Shown: positions 50,388 through 59,308 of the stretch, piece after piece | Layout: each line of letters starts with the position of its first letter | Numbering within the stretch: the first letter of the stretch is position 1 | Assembly (NCBI RefSeq): GCF_018687935.1 | Contig: NZ_CP061308.1 | Location: 1,420,048 to 1,484,047, forward strand | DNA: 64,000 nt | Origin: Polynucleobacter sp. JS-JIR-5-A7 | GTDB taxonomy: Bacteria; Pseudomonadota; Gammaproteobacteria; Burkholderiales; Burkholderiaceae | Direction of reading: 5' to 3' | Position numbers and translations under genes: made by a program | The notes under the pieces: generated by a model | Databases searched by the model: none | The model's input: only the letters and a program-made list of their open reading frames with translations | Told to the model about the DNA's origin: nothing

Positions 50388-50509
50388 GATGACTCTCCAT
50401 ATTCATAAAATTGGTCTGCAAGTATTTTCTATTCAGGTCATAATAAATGCATTATCTTTACCTTGCTTTTTGCCCCATTACCCTAAAATGATAGTGACCA
50501 AAGGACTGT

Positions 50510-51706
50510 GTGAACCCTTCTAATGCACCTTATCGGAGCCTCTGCACTGACTGTGGTATTTCTCGCACTGATAATCCAAAACGTTGCGGCGAAGCTTGTC
50601 AATTTATCAAGCCCAATTACCCAGAATTAGAAACTCAGGTTCATGGCAGGGCAAGAGATTTGGGTCGTCCTGACGAACTGCATTTTGGTCCCTTCATCAA
50701 AATGCTGAGGGCTGCACTCAATCATCCTAGTGCAGGCGCGCAATGGACTGGAATTACCACTCGGATCGGGGAGCGCCTACTTGAAACAGGCGCAGTCGAT
50801 GCCATTCTGACGATGACCGAGGATCCCCAGGATCGCTGGAAACCATTGCCGATCATTATTGATAAAGCAACAGATATGGCCAAGTGTCGTGGTATGAGAA
50901 TGGGCTATGCGCCACTTCTCTCCCTTCTAGAGCCGGCAATTGCTCAAGGCTATAAAAAGATGGCTGTGATTGGCATCCCTTGTCAGGTATACGCTTTAAG
51001 GGCTCTAGAAAAAGAATTAGGCCTCGAAAAACTTTATGTGATCGGCACACCGTGTTCTGACAACACCACCACTGAGAACTTTCATCACTTTCTGTCCTTA
51101 GTTAGTTCAGAACCAGATGAGATTAACTATCTTGAATTTAGAGCAGATTATCACGTTGAAGTGCGCTTTAAAAATGGCAAAAAGAAAGAGATTCCGTTTC
51201 TGCAATTGCCGCTCTCTACTTTGCCAAATGACTTTTTTCCCTTAACCTGCCGCACCTGTGTTGATTACACCAATGTGCTGTCTGACATCACAGTTGGCTA
51301 TATGGGCGGTCAGGGTGAGCAATGGCTGATCGTTCGCAATCAACGTGGCGAAGAATTACTAGCGCTCTTGGGTGATGAAGTGCACACCTCTGCACCAGGA
51401 AGTGCTGGCAAACGCCACTCAGCCGTGGTGGGCTTTATGAAAAATGTTGAGCGCGCTGCTGGTGGCCTTCCTTTAAGAAAAATGCCGAACTGGTTAAGAC
51501 CAATTGTGGGTTGGTTAATGCCTAAGGTTGGACCTCGTGGTCTTGAATTTGCTCGCACTCGCGTAGAAATGAAAGCCATTGAAACTGTGATTCATCTAAG
51601 AAGAGAGCAGCCTGCAAAAATGACTTCGATGATTCCTAAACATATCTGGCCTCTAGTAGAACCCTATGGCATTAAGCCCAGCGAATCAGAAATTCACAAA
51701 CCTTAA
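50510..51706 (+). CDS. bciB: BciB-like 3,8-divinyl chlorophyllide 8-vinyl reductase
   Basis: A 398-residue FrhB/FdhB-type iron-sulfur flavoprotein. The N-terminal CTDCGISRTDNPKRCGEACQ motif and the central Cys sites (VIGIPCQVYALRALEKELG, IGTPCSDNTTTENFHHFLSL and LTCRTCVDYTNVLSDITVG) match BciB, which uses reduced ferredoxin to reduce the 8-vinyl group of divinyl chlorophyllide. Relatives include F420 hydrogenase beta subunits, but the photosynthesis context supports BciB. The start is GTG with an AAGGA site. Confidence 0.82.
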   Translation: MNPSNAPYRSLCTDCGISRTDNPKRCGEACQFIKPNYPELETQVHGRARDLGRPDELHFGPFIKMLRAALNHPSAGAQWTGITTRIGERLLETGAVDAILTMTEDPQDRWKPLPIIIDKATDMAKCRGMRMGYAPLLSLLEPAIAQGYKKMAVIGIPCQVYALRALEKELGLEKLYVIGTPCSDNTTTENFHHFLSLVSSEPDEINYLEFRADYHVEVRFKNGKKKEIPFLQLPLSTLPNDFFPLTCRTCVDYTNVLSDITVGYMGGQGEQWLIVRNQRGEELLALLGDEVHTSAPGSAGKRHSAVVGFMKNVERAAGGLPLRKMPNWLRPIVGWLMPKVGPRGLEFARTRVEMKAIETVIHLRREQPAKMTSMIPKHIWPLVEPYGIKPSESEIHKP

Positions 51707-51732
51707 AACCTATTTTCCCTTTGGAGTATTCC

Positions 51733-52317
51733 ATGGCTTTATTTCTATTCGGTCTCTTTATTTTTCTCGCCAGTCACTCTTGTCGCATCTTTGCTGAGTC
51801 ATGGCGCAACCAAATCATTGATCAAATCGGTGAAGTGAAATGGAAAGGCCTCTACACCATCATTTCCTTAATTGGATTCATCATCATGGTAGTTGGCTAT
51901 GGGCAAGCAAGACAAGATACCTTGGTTTTATGGCAGCCTAATGCATTTCTCATTTATATCGCCTTGGTATTAAACCTCATCGCCTTTATCTTCTTAGCCG
52001 GAAGCTCGCCTTCGAATAATGCGATCCGCCTCAAGCTAAAACATCCAATGATTCTCGGCGTCAAAGTATGGGCCCTAGCGCATTTACTTTCTAACGGCAC
52101 CCTAGTAGATCTCATCCTATTTGGCAGCTTTCTCATCTGGGCTGTTTTGGATTTTCGTTCTGCCAGAAAACGACCAGTTCATATCCCTGAGCAAGCTCAA
52201 ATCAGCACTAAGGCTACTGTGATTACTATCGCTTCTGGCGTGATTCTCTGGGTGGTTTTCATATTCGGATTGCACCAATACTTGATTGGGGTTTCTCCTC
52301 TCGCTCAACTCTCTTAA
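51733..52317 (+). CDS. NnrU-family membrane protein
   Basis: A 194-residue membrane protein with about six helices. NnrU-type motifs include FLASHSCRIFAESWRN near the start, GLYTIISLIGFIIMVVGYG, and KHPMILGVKVWALAHLLSNG, with the two histidines typical of the family. The ATG at 51733 is used as GGAG is six bases upstream; an earlier TTG is inside the site. The family also includes plant zeta-carotene isomerase Z-ISO, a haem protein. A role in carotenoid or haem chemistry is possible but not shown. Confidence 0.78.
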   Translation: MALFLFGLFIFLASHSCRIFAESWRNQIIDQIGEVKWKGLYTIISLIGFIIMVVGYGQARQDTLVLWQPNAFLIYIALVLNLIAFIFLAGSSPSNNAIRLKLKHPMILGVKVWALAHLLSNGTLVDLILFGSFLIWAVLDFRSARKRPVHIPEQAQISTKATVITIASGVILWVVFIFGLHQYLIGVSPLAQLS

Positions 52318-52341
52318 GCGCTAGTTTTGGCGTCTGCCCCG

Positions 52342-52692
52342 ATGAGTCTAAAGAACGCTTTAGCGTCTCTATTATTGGCTTTGGCTTTATGGGGTTGCGA
52401 CTCTCATGCACCCAAAATAGACGCGATTGATCGTAAAGCAAAGACACTGGCATGCGTTCTCAATGGTAGTCCTATGCAGATAGTCATTCATAAAGACTCG
52501 CTAGTTGCAAGCTTGCTCTATGAAGGCAAAGAGATTAGGATTGACCTATTAGAGGTGAAAGATTTCTACCAAATATTAATGCGCTTTGACCCACAAATTG
52601 GGCAACTTAAAATCAATAAGATGGGTAACGAATTAATTCAACTCAAAAGTGGTAATGAACAAATCACTACTTGCAGCATTCAACTCAACTGA
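52342..52692 (+). CDS. Small lipoprotein (116 residues)
   Basis: A 116-residue protein with a lipoprotein signal and lipobox (LALALWGCDSH). The mature part is a short alpha/beta mix with two further Cys (LACVLNGSP and TTCSIQLN). The start at 52342 is an ATG; an earlier TTG (52327) merely extends the signal region. It lies between NnrU and lipocalin genes. Function unknown. Confidence 0.58.
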   Translation: MSLKNALASLLLALALWGCDSHAPKIDAIDRKAKTLACVLNGSPMQIVIHKDSLVASLLYEGKEIRIDLLEVKDFYQILMRFDPQIGQLKINKMGNELIQLKSGNEQITTCSIQLN

Positions 52693-52712
52693 AAAAAACT
52701 GAGGCAAATATC

Positions 52713-53276
52713 ATGAGAAAACATCACTATATTTTTGGCTTACTTTTTTTCTTGTGCGCACAAACTGGGGTGATGGCCCAAGCTGAACCAAAGCCAAATG
52801 CTCCTGTTAAAACAATCCCTTCACTAGACGTTGCCCGCTATCAAGGGACTTGGTACGAGATTGCCAAGTTTCCAAATTGGTTTCAAAGAAAGTGTATTGC
52901 TGATACCAATGCCACCTACAAGATCAAAGATGATGGCAATGTGAGCGTGACGAATCGCTGCACATTTGAAAATAATGAAAAAGGTGAGGCCTTAGGTACC
53001 GCAAGGCAAATTGGTGACTCCACTTCACCCAAGCTAGAGGTCCGTTTTGCACCAGCTTGGTTAGGGTTTCTGCCTTTAGTCTGGGGCGACTACTGGGTTA
53101 TTGATATTGACCCAGAGTACCAGTTGGCCGCCGTCAGCGATCCTAGAAGAGAATATCTCTGGATACTCTCACGCACTAAAACAGTGGATTCCAATCGCTA
53201 CCAAGCGCTATTAAGCCGCTTGGTGAACGACAATGGCTTCAGTCTCGAAAAACTGAGCCTGACCCCACAAAATTAA
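52713..53276 (+). CDS. blc: Bacterial lipocalin
   Basis: A 187-residue outer-surface or periplasmic lipocalin with a signal peptide (FGLLFFLCAQTGVMA). The lipocalin signature ARYQGTWYEIAKFPNWFQ near residue 43 is unmistakable, followed by CTFENNEKGEALGTARQIG and the second conserved region YWVIDIDPEYQLAAVSDP. The ATG at 52713 follows GAGGC; the longer frame has no ribosome binding site. Blc-type lipocalins bind lipids or membrane breakdown products; a link to pigment membranes is only positional. Confidence 0.88.
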   Translation: MRKHHYIFGLLFFLCAQTGVMAQAEPKPNAPVKTIPSLDVARYQGTWYEIAKFPNWFQRKCIADTNATYKIKDDGNVSVTNRCTFENNEKGEALGTARQIGDSTSPKLEVRFAPAWLGFLPLVWGDYWVIDIDPEYQLAAVSDPRREYLWILSRTKTVDSNRYQALLSRLVNDNGFSLEKLSLTPQN

Positions 53277-53395
53277 ACTGAGAACAAGAACTTAATAAAG
53301 ACAATTCCAGTAATCAAACCGGAAAAGGCAATAATCCCAATCAGATACATTTTGCCGGACTTCATTTTTAAGGTTGCTGCGCTGTTATCTTTCAT
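53273..53395 (-). CDS. Tiny membrane protein downstream of bchP (40 residues)
   Basis: A 40-residue reading frame below usual size cut-offs: a polar start (MKDNSAATLKMKSGK) followed by one helix (MYLIGIIAFSGLITGIVFIK and FLFSV). It is 64 bases downstream of bchP on the same strand and converges with the lipocalin gene (last 4 bases overlap). Short single-pass proteins at this position are seen in other photosynthesis clusters, but I cannot name a family. Confidence 0.55.
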   Translation of the reverse strand: MKDNSAATLKMKSGKMYLIGIIAFSGLITGIVFIKFLFSV

Positions 53396-53459
53396 GATGC
53401 CACTTCCTTTCAGTAGTCAAAACTGATTAAAAACTGCTGTCAAACAAACACCCTACTCT

Positions 53460-54662
53460 TTAAACTTTTGCAAAACCCAATAAATGGGCGGTATCTTTTA
53501 AGAAAATCTTGAAGTGCGCCAAAGGATCACGGCGAACAAGTTTCTTATTCATATACGATTCAAATGTTAAACGCTGAACGTCTTTATCTTCACACATCTT
53601 GACAAAGCGTTCGCGGCGTTTATCGTTGTTGTACCAAAAACGCTGCATGATTCCGAGTACCAAAAATACAGTACCGTGTTCTTTCATGAAACGCTTGCGA
53701 GCTTTTGCTAACACCTTGCCATTGCCAGTTACCAGTAGCTCTTCAACAGCCTCAGCAGCGACTCTGCCGCCATACATGCCGTAATAGATGCCTTCGCCTG
53801 AGGCTGGCGCAACCACGCCAGCAGCATCTCCTGCCAAGACAACATCTCTGCCGTTATCCCATTTTTTTAATGGCTTCATTGGTAGCGGTGCGCCTTCATG
53901 TCTGAGCATTTCAGCATCCTCAAGACCAGTTTGTTTCTTGAGTGCACCTACTGCACTTCTCAAAGAGAAGCCTTTATCAGCAGTTCCAGTTCCAATACTC
54001 ATGGTTTTGCCATGAGGAAAGATCCAGCCATAAAAGTCTGGGGATAAAGCGCCTTGATAAAAAACATCGCAGCGAGAACCATCAAAGTCAGCTGGTGGAT
54101 TATCAGGAACCTTCACTATCTCATGATAGGCAAAGACATATTCCACATCCTTAGCGCCTGGAATCGCTTGGCGTCCAACTCCAGATTTAGCTCCATCTGC
54201 ACCAATTACTGCCCTAGCACGAACAGCTATGGTTTCATCAGGCGCACCATGCTTGCCGCGCACAACATAGTGAATGACTGAGACTCCATCTTGATCTCGA
54301 GTGATTTTCTCAAAGATACCCGTTCTTCTCTCGGCACCATCATTGGCGGCACGCACGCGCAAAAATTCATCAAACTTATCGCGATCGACCATCCCGACAA
54401 AGCCGCCCTCAATATGCATATCTACTGCCTTATCTGACGGCGCAATCATTCTGGCGCAATTGGCCTTGGCTACAAGGAGCTCATCAGGGATTTCAAAATC
54501 CTTAATTAGGCGTGGAGGTATGGCGCCGCCGCAAGGCTTGATTCGGCCCATGCGATCCAAGAGGAGCACTTTGCGACCTTTCTTGGCCAGATCACTTGCA
54601 GCTGTAGCTCCAGTAGGGCCACCACCAACTACTACGACATCAAAAGTTTCTAAAGTACCCAT
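53460..54662 (-). CDS. bchP: Geranylgeranyl reductase / geranylgeranyl-bacteriochlorophyll reductase
   Basis: A 400-residue FAD enzyme reducing the geranylgeranyl tail of bacteriochlorophyll to phytyl. The FAD motif VVVGGGPTGATAASDLA is at the N-terminus, and KPCGGAIPPRLIKDFEIP and VLAGDAAGVVAPASGEGIYY match BchP. The ATG at 54662 is used because GGAG lies six bases upstream; the earlier ATG (54674) overlaps that site. It is the last enzyme gene of the long minus-strand photosynthesis series. Confidence 0.93.
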   Translation of the reverse strand: MGTLETFDVVVVGGGPTGATAASDLAKKGRKVLLLDRMGRIKPCGGAIPPRLIKDFEIPDELLVAKANCARMIAPSDKAVDMHIEGGFVGMVDRDKFDEFLRVRAANDGAERRTGIFEKITRDQDGVSVIHYVVRGKHGAPDETIAVRARAVIGADGAKSGVGRQAIPGAKDVEYVFAYHEIVKVPDNPPADFDGSRCDVFYQGALSPDFYGWIFPHGKTMSIGTGTADKGFSLRSAVGALKKQTGLEDAEMLRHEGAPLPMKPLKKWDNGRDVVLAGDAAGVVAPASGEGIYYGMYGGRVAAEAVEELLVTGNGKVLAKARKRFMKEHGTVFLVLGIMQRFWYNNDKRRERFVKMCEDKDVQRLTFESYMNKKLVRRDPLAHFKIFLKDTAHLLGFAKV

Positions 54663-54705
54663 TCTGATCTCCATATATTGAGCACATCATTTAATCTTGA
54701 AAAAC

Positions 54706-56061
54706 TTACGCACCTACTAAATGCTTTGACAACTCGTTTGTTTGTTTGTGCGGACGTGTCTGAAATGATAAGTACGCAGCCAAAACAAATAAAACAGCTT
54801 CTAATAAAAAGACAAACGCATAGGCAGTCGCTGGGTTTCCTAAAACAATCCGAGCTATATCGCTCAGACCAGTCCCGACGATGCCACCTAAACCAAAAGC
54901 AAGGGCCTGCGAAGCGCCCCAAATACCCATGCGAACCCCTTCACGCTTTTCACTGCCTAAGCTGGCAAATTGCATCATTGAACCAATGGCTGCAATTGAA
55001 AAAGCGCCATTAAAGATGCCTAAGAAAAAGACTGCGGTCTTGAAAAAGAGACTGCTGGCAACCGGTCCAGATAAGACCAAGCCCATCATGGCAATCGCTG
55101 AAGCAAGACACCCACCAATAGTCCAATTGCGCAGAGAAGTTAAATTCTTGGACTTTGCTCTGCTGGAAATAAACGCTAACGCGAGCATCCCTACCAAGAC
55201 ACCACCATTTTGAAGACCTGATAAAGCCGTGGTTTCAGCAGGGGTGTAGCCAAACGCGACTGCAGCAAATGGCTCTAAGATCAAATCTTGTGAGCTATAG
55301 GCCAACATGGAAATGAAGACAAACCAGGTAAATGAGCGTACGGTTCCCTCTTGCCAAACTTCAGCAAGTGCCTCACGGAAATTAACCTTGGTATTCTGTT
55401 TTTGTAAATCCTCGTGGGCTAGATTGATCGCTTGTTTTTCAACTGACTCTGCTGGTGTCTCCATACCCCAAATAGCCAAAAAGGTAACGATAACTGCTAT
55501 TACAGAAACGGTAGAAGAGATCATCAATAAGCGCTCAAAAGAAAATGGCGTCAAAAATTTTCCGCTGATGCTGGCAGTCATTGCAAAGCCAAAAATCATC
55601 ATGAGCCAAACACAGGTTGCTGCAGCTGCTTTGCGTTTGGGGTCAACACGTTTGGCAAGTAAAACCAATAAGGCAGTACCGCTAGCACTCACACCAACAC
55701 CAATCATGGCAAAGGCAACGATCGCTAGCGCAATACCCAAAATAATAGATTGCTCCAAGAGAATGATTGAAGTTGCAGCCAATATGCCGCCACTTGCTAA
55801 AACCAATATGCCGCCTCGTATCCAAGGTGAAGCACTTCGAGTCTGATCTGAGCCAAAACCCATGCGGGGACGAACCAATTGAACCAAGTAATGCAGAGCA
55901 ACTAGTGCTCCAGGCAAAATAGCTGGAAGTGCTAGTTCAATTACCATCACTCGGTTTAAGAGAGAGGTGGTTAAGACCACGATGGAGCCTAAAGAGGCTT
56001 GCACCAATCCTAGCCTCGCAATTTGCAGCCAACTGAGATAAGAAATGTTTGCGGTGCTCAT
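54706..56061 (-). CDS. PucC/BCH2-family MFS protein beside bchG and bchP
   Basis: A 451-residue MFS protein with twelve helices, related to pucC and lhaA. The N-terminus SYLSWLQIARLGLVQASLGS, then TSLLNRVMVIELALPA and RMGFGSDQTRSASPWIRGG, and SIMQFASLGSEKREGVRMGI near the end are family features. It corresponds to the orf427/428 gene found between bchG and bchP in Rhodobacter. It probably helps in delivery or assembly of bacteriochlorophyll, but its exact role is not settled. Confidence 0.83.
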   Translation of the reverse strand: MSTANISYLSWLQIARLGLVQASLGSIVVLTTSLLNRVMVIELALPAILPGALVALHYLVQLVRPRMGFGSDQTRSASPWIRGGILVLASGGILAATSIILLEQSIILGIALAIVAFAMIGVGVSASGTALLVLLAKRVDPKRKAAAATCVWLMMIFGFAMTASISGKFLTPFSFERLLMISSTVSVIAVIVTFLAIWGMETPAESVEKQAINLAHEDLQKQNTKVNFREALAEVWQEGTVRSFTWFVFISMLAYSSQDLILEPFAAVAFGYTPAETTALSGLQNGGVLVGMLALAFISSRAKSKNLTSLRNWTIGGCLASAIAMMGLVLSGPVASSLFFKTAVFFLGIFNGAFSIAAIGSMMQFASLGSEKREGVRMGIWGASQALAFGLGGIVGTGLSDIARIVLGNPATAYAFVFLLEAVLFVLAAYLSFQTRPHKQTNELSKHLVGA

Positions 56062-56073
56062 AGGTTCAATGAA

Positions 56074-56991
56074 TTAACTGATAGCAAATCGCCCTGCTAC
56101 TGCAAATGCACTGACCATCATTCCTGCAACAAATAATGGCACCCCAAAACCACTCAAAAATAATGCGCGCTTAACTGGATCCTGCAAGAAATAATGCATC
56201 ATCTTGATTTGACCGGCGATGAGCAGCAAGATCACGAATGCTTGCCAAAAGGCACCCCAAATCAAAAGCAGCCCAAGCACACCGAACTGTGGAACCAGCA
56301 TCATCAAACAGGCATTTTCAGCGGCGCCTGCGATACCTAGTTGCACTGGCAGAGATAGAACGCCCATTCGACGATCGCCCTCTACTGCCTTGAAATCATT
56401 CAAAGTCATAATGCCATGAGCGCCAATGCTATATAGAATGGCAAGTAAAATCGAAGGGGTCGATGGAAATACATCACCCATCATGACAGCCGAACCGGTA
56501 AACCAAGCTAAGCCTTCATAAGATATTCCGCAAGCGGCATTACCCAACCAACCGTTTTGTTTAAAACGTAATGGCGGCATGCTGTAGAGCCACGCTAATA
56601 AAAGACCAAGCAGTGTCGCAACAAATGCCCAAGGACTAATAAACCAGCCCAATGCCAGTGATAGCAATGTCCAAATGAAAGCGACATAAAGCCCCCAAGT
56701 TCCGGGCATGCGACCTGAAGGAATGGGACGCTGAGGCTCATTGATGGCATCTACTTCACGGTCAAACCAATCATTCACTGCTTGGCTAGCCGCACATACC
56801 ATAGGGCCTGCCAAGATCACGCCAGCGATTAATAAATGCCAGCGACCCTGAAAAGAAACACCAGTCGCTATCACACCGCAGGCAAAAGCCCACATTGGCG
56901 GAAACCAAGTAATCGGCTTCAGTAATTCGAGAATGGCCGAGGGCGCAGGATACCTCTGCACCGGAAGAGTATTTATGATCGCATTCCCCAT
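56074..56991 (-). CDS. bchG: Bacteriochlorophyll synthase
   Basis: A 305-residue UbiA-family prenyltransferase attaching the geranylgeranyl tail to bacteriochlorophyllide. The first Asp-rich motif VNDWFDREVDAINEPQRPIP and the second MTLNDFKAVEGDRRMGVLSL are both intact, and TWFPPMWAFACG is typical. The ATG at 56991 is preferred over an earlier GTG; AAGG is suitably spaced. Start overlaps the end of puhE by 19 bases. Confidence 0.93.
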   Translation of the reverse strand: MGNAIINTLPVQRYPAPSAILELLKPITWFPPMWAFACGVIATGVSFQGRWHLLIAGVILAGPMVCAASQAVNDWFDREVDAINEPQRPIPSGRMPGTWGLYVAFIWTLLSLALGWFISPWAFVATLLGLLLAWLYSMPPLRFKQNGWLGNAACGISYEGLAWFTGSAVMMGDVFPSTPSILLAILYSIGAHGIMTLNDFKAVEGDRRMGVLSLPVQLGIAGAAENACLMMLVPQFGVLGLLLIWGAFWQAFVILLLIAGQIKMMHYFLQDPVKRALFLSGFGVPLFVAGMMVSAFAVAGRFAIS

Positions 56992-57725
56992 TTCCACAAG
57001 CCTTCACTAGAAAAAGGAACAACCATCAAAATATGCTCCAACACAGCCAAAGATAAAATCGCGCCGGTGAGAGACATGGAAGCTACTTCAAAATCAGTAC
57101 TACTGGGATGAATTGCAACCTCCCAGAGTGGAATAGCGCACAGCACACCACCAATTACTGAGAGTGGCAACAAGGGATTCATCGGCTTGCAGGTGAAGTA
57201 AGTAAAGATGTATTTCAGGTGATTCGGTAAAAACCGTTCGTTCAGGTTCAGTACACCCAAGAAGATATTGAGCTTCGCACTCTGTCTCATGAGCCAAAGA
57301 ATCATGAAGGTCCAAAAGCCTGTCTGGTTGGCACCACCCCAAGTCATGATGGTTACTAACACTGCTAGAACTACCAAAGCAATTTCATGGTGCTGAATAG
57401 TCTGAAAGGCATAGTGCATCTTTTTTAAGCCACGACAATCTTCAGGACAAGGCTCTCTACGAGGGCCAGTGACATAACCGAATAAGAAACCGATTTCTTG
57501 CCAACCCCAAACTAAAATTGCGCAGGTAAAACCACAATAAGCTCCCGCTACCGTACCTAAGTTGGCACTTGTTTTCAGCCCTACCAATGCCATAGCTAGC
57601 ACCATACCGCTTACCCAAAAAGCATTTCTATAGGTGGAGGGATGGCGCTGATTTAAGAGCAGAATGATCCCGGTGCTGAACCACCATATAAAAATCGAGT
57701 AGAGGATAGGCCAAACGATGCTCAT
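56973..57725 (-). CDS. puhE: Photosynthetic complex assembly protein PuhE
   Basis: A 250-residue membrane protein of the DUF3623/PuhE family with about six helices. Motifs: WWFSTGIILLLNQR near residue 15, NQTGFWTFMILWLMRQSAKL near 130, and the conserved LNLFLGV-like KLNIFLGVLNLNERFLP. The family name reflects reaction-centre assembly in Rhodobacter. The ATG at 57725 is just four bases after the acsF stop; the longer frame overlaps acsF. It precedes bchG. Confidence 0.88.
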   Translation of the reverse strand: MSIVWPILYSIFIWWFSTGIILLLNQRHPSTYRNAFWVSGMVLAMALVGLKTSANLGTVAGAYCGFTCAILVWGWQEIGFLFGYVTGPRREPCPEDCRGLKKMHYAFQTIQHHEIALVVLAVLVTIMTWGGANQTGFWTFMILWLMRQSAKLNIFLGVLNLNERFLPNHLKYIFTYFTCKPMNPLLPLSVIGGVLCAIPLWEVAIHPSSTDFEVASMSLTGAILSLAVLEHILMVVPFSSEGLWKWGMRS

Positions 57726-57729
57726 AAAA

Positions 57730-58824
57730 TTACCAGGTAGGGACCATCCGAACGTTGGCAGGTAAGGTGTTATCTTGGACTGGAATGAAGTAAAGCTTCG
57801 CAAACACTAAACCAGCGCGAGCACCCAGAATGGCTGTCTTCACTTTATTAATAAAGCCACCCTCTTTCTTGTATGCGTCCATCTTCTCAAACAAGGCTCG
57901 CATCTCCTCAAGATAGTGATAGAAACGCGGATCATCTAAATTCACAGAAATTGGGAAGACCTGCTTAATAATTTCGTTTGTGATGAAAAGTACTTTCTTG
58001 TCGTAATCCGTTGGAGAAATTTTCATCGCTTTATATAGCTCAATGCGGGTATGGTCGCGCACATACATCGTTGCATAGACTGCCAAGATGAAAAAGCGAA
58101 TCCATAATTTATTTACACCTTGCAGCAACTTAGGATTAGCACGCATGATCAACGCAAAGGATTCGCCATGACGGAACTCGTCATTACACCAACGTTCAAA
58201 CCATAAAAAGATCGGATGAAAACGAACCTCAGGGCGACTCTCAATTTCCCTAAAGATCGTGATGTAACGGGCATAACCAATCTTTTCTGAGAGATAGGTC
58301 GCGTAGAAAATAAACTTCGGCTTGAAGTAAGTATATTTCTTAGCTTTTGCCAAAAAGCCTAAGTCAATACCAATATTAAAGTCCTTCAGCCACTGATTAA
58401 TAAAACCAGCGTGGCGGCTTTCATCCCTGGCCATATAGCCGAACAAGTTACGCATATCTGGATTGCTGACCTTACGCTTGATCTCAGCGTACAAAATACA
58501 TCCAGAGAACTCAGAGGTAATCGAGCTGATTAAGAAATCAACAAACTCATCATATAAGGCGGGATGCAGATTGGAATAATTCTTATCCATATCTGCAGGA
58601 CGCTGGAAGTGATCCGCATTATTGTCGCCCTCATACTCTGCCATCAATGCATCCCACTCTGGGCGCAAGGAGTCAATGCTAATGCGATCCATCTCTTTAA
58701 AGTCAGTCGTATAAAAGCGCGGGCTTAATACCGCATCTTCTAATGCCATCTTGGTGGAGTCATTGATTGATCCCTTTACAGGGATCTGACTTTGCAACAT
58801 GCTTTCTGCGCTATCTAAATTCAT
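57730..58824 (-). CDS. acsF: Oxygen-dependent Mg-protoporphyrin IX monomethyl ester cyclase
   Basis: A 364-residue di-iron oxidative cyclase making the fifth ring of bacteriochlorophyll with O2. Ligand motifs are EFSGCILYAEIKRK near 101, ARDESRHAGFINQWL near 128, FREIESRPE near 193, and ERWCNDEFRHGESFALI near 213. The ATG at 58824 is used with GGAG upstream; an in-frame TTG at 58836 precedes it. Use of AcsF fits aerobic phototrophy. The gene lies between puhC and puhE; the oxygen-independent BchE is not seen in the window. Confidence 0.94.
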   Translation of the reverse strand: MNLDSAESMLQSQIPVKGSINDSTKMALEDAVLSPRFYTTDFKEMDRISIDSLRPEWDALMAEYEGDNNADHFQRPADMDKNYSNLHPALYDEFVDFLISSITSEFSGCILYAEIKRKVSNPDMRNLFGYMARDESRHAGFINQWLKDFNIGIDLGFLAKAKKYTYFKPKFIFYATYLSEKIGYARYITIFREIESRPEVRFHPIFLWFERWCNDEFRHGESFALIMRANPKLLQGVNKLWIRFFILAVYATMYVRDHTRIELYKAMKISPTDYDKKVLFITNEIIKQVFPISVNLDDPRFYHYLEEMRALFEKMDAYKKEGGFINKVKTAILGARAGLVFAKLYFIPVQDNTLPANVRMVPTW

Positions 58825-58843
58825 TTCCAACTCCAATAAATAT

Positions 58844-59308
58844 TTATGACTTACTTACTGCTACTACATTTGATGCATTAAATAACCTAAAAAATGTTCC
58901 AGCATTGGTAGGGCCAAAAGACTCTAGGTCTACCATACGACCAGTTGCGGTATCAGCTAGAGTTAAACGACCATCTGTACGATAAATTAATTCAAATGGA
59001 GGTCCACTATCCAAGCCTCTGCGTTTTCTTTCTTGTGCAAGACCGCGCAATGTACCCCTGACAAAACCGGCTTCACCTTGCACAGCCTCAATTTGCTTAC
59101 CAGTTTTGTAATCGATGACAGCGATAGAGCCATCAGGACGATCCTCAAAACGCAGTTGCAAAACTTTTAGAGGCGATGCATCAGGTTCACGCACCTGACT
59201 CAAGTCGCGACTATTAATAAATACCAACAATAAAACAATGATGATCACATCAGCGATCAGCATTTTCGCAACGGGTGATAAAAAATCTTTTCCTTGGGTA
59301 ACACTCAT
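58844..59308 (-). CDS. puhC: Photosynthetic complex assembly protein PuhC
   Basis: A 154-residue protein with one N-terminal helix (AKMLIADVIIIVLLLVFIN) and a periplasmic domain. The motifs DRPDGSIAVIDYKTGKQIE and FELIYRTDGRLTLADTATGR are PuhC features. It aids LH1-reaction-centre assembly in other purple bacteria. It overlaps the puhB stop by four bases (ATGA) and precedes acsF. Confidence 0.88.
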   Translation of the reverse strand: MSVTQGKDFLSPVAKMLIADVIIIVLLLVFINSRDLSQVREPDASPLKVLQLRFEDRPDGSIAVIDYKTGKQIEAVQGEAGFVRGTLRGLAQERKRRGLDSGPPFELIYRTDGRLTLADTATGRMVDLESFGPTNAGTFFRLFNASNVVAVSKS

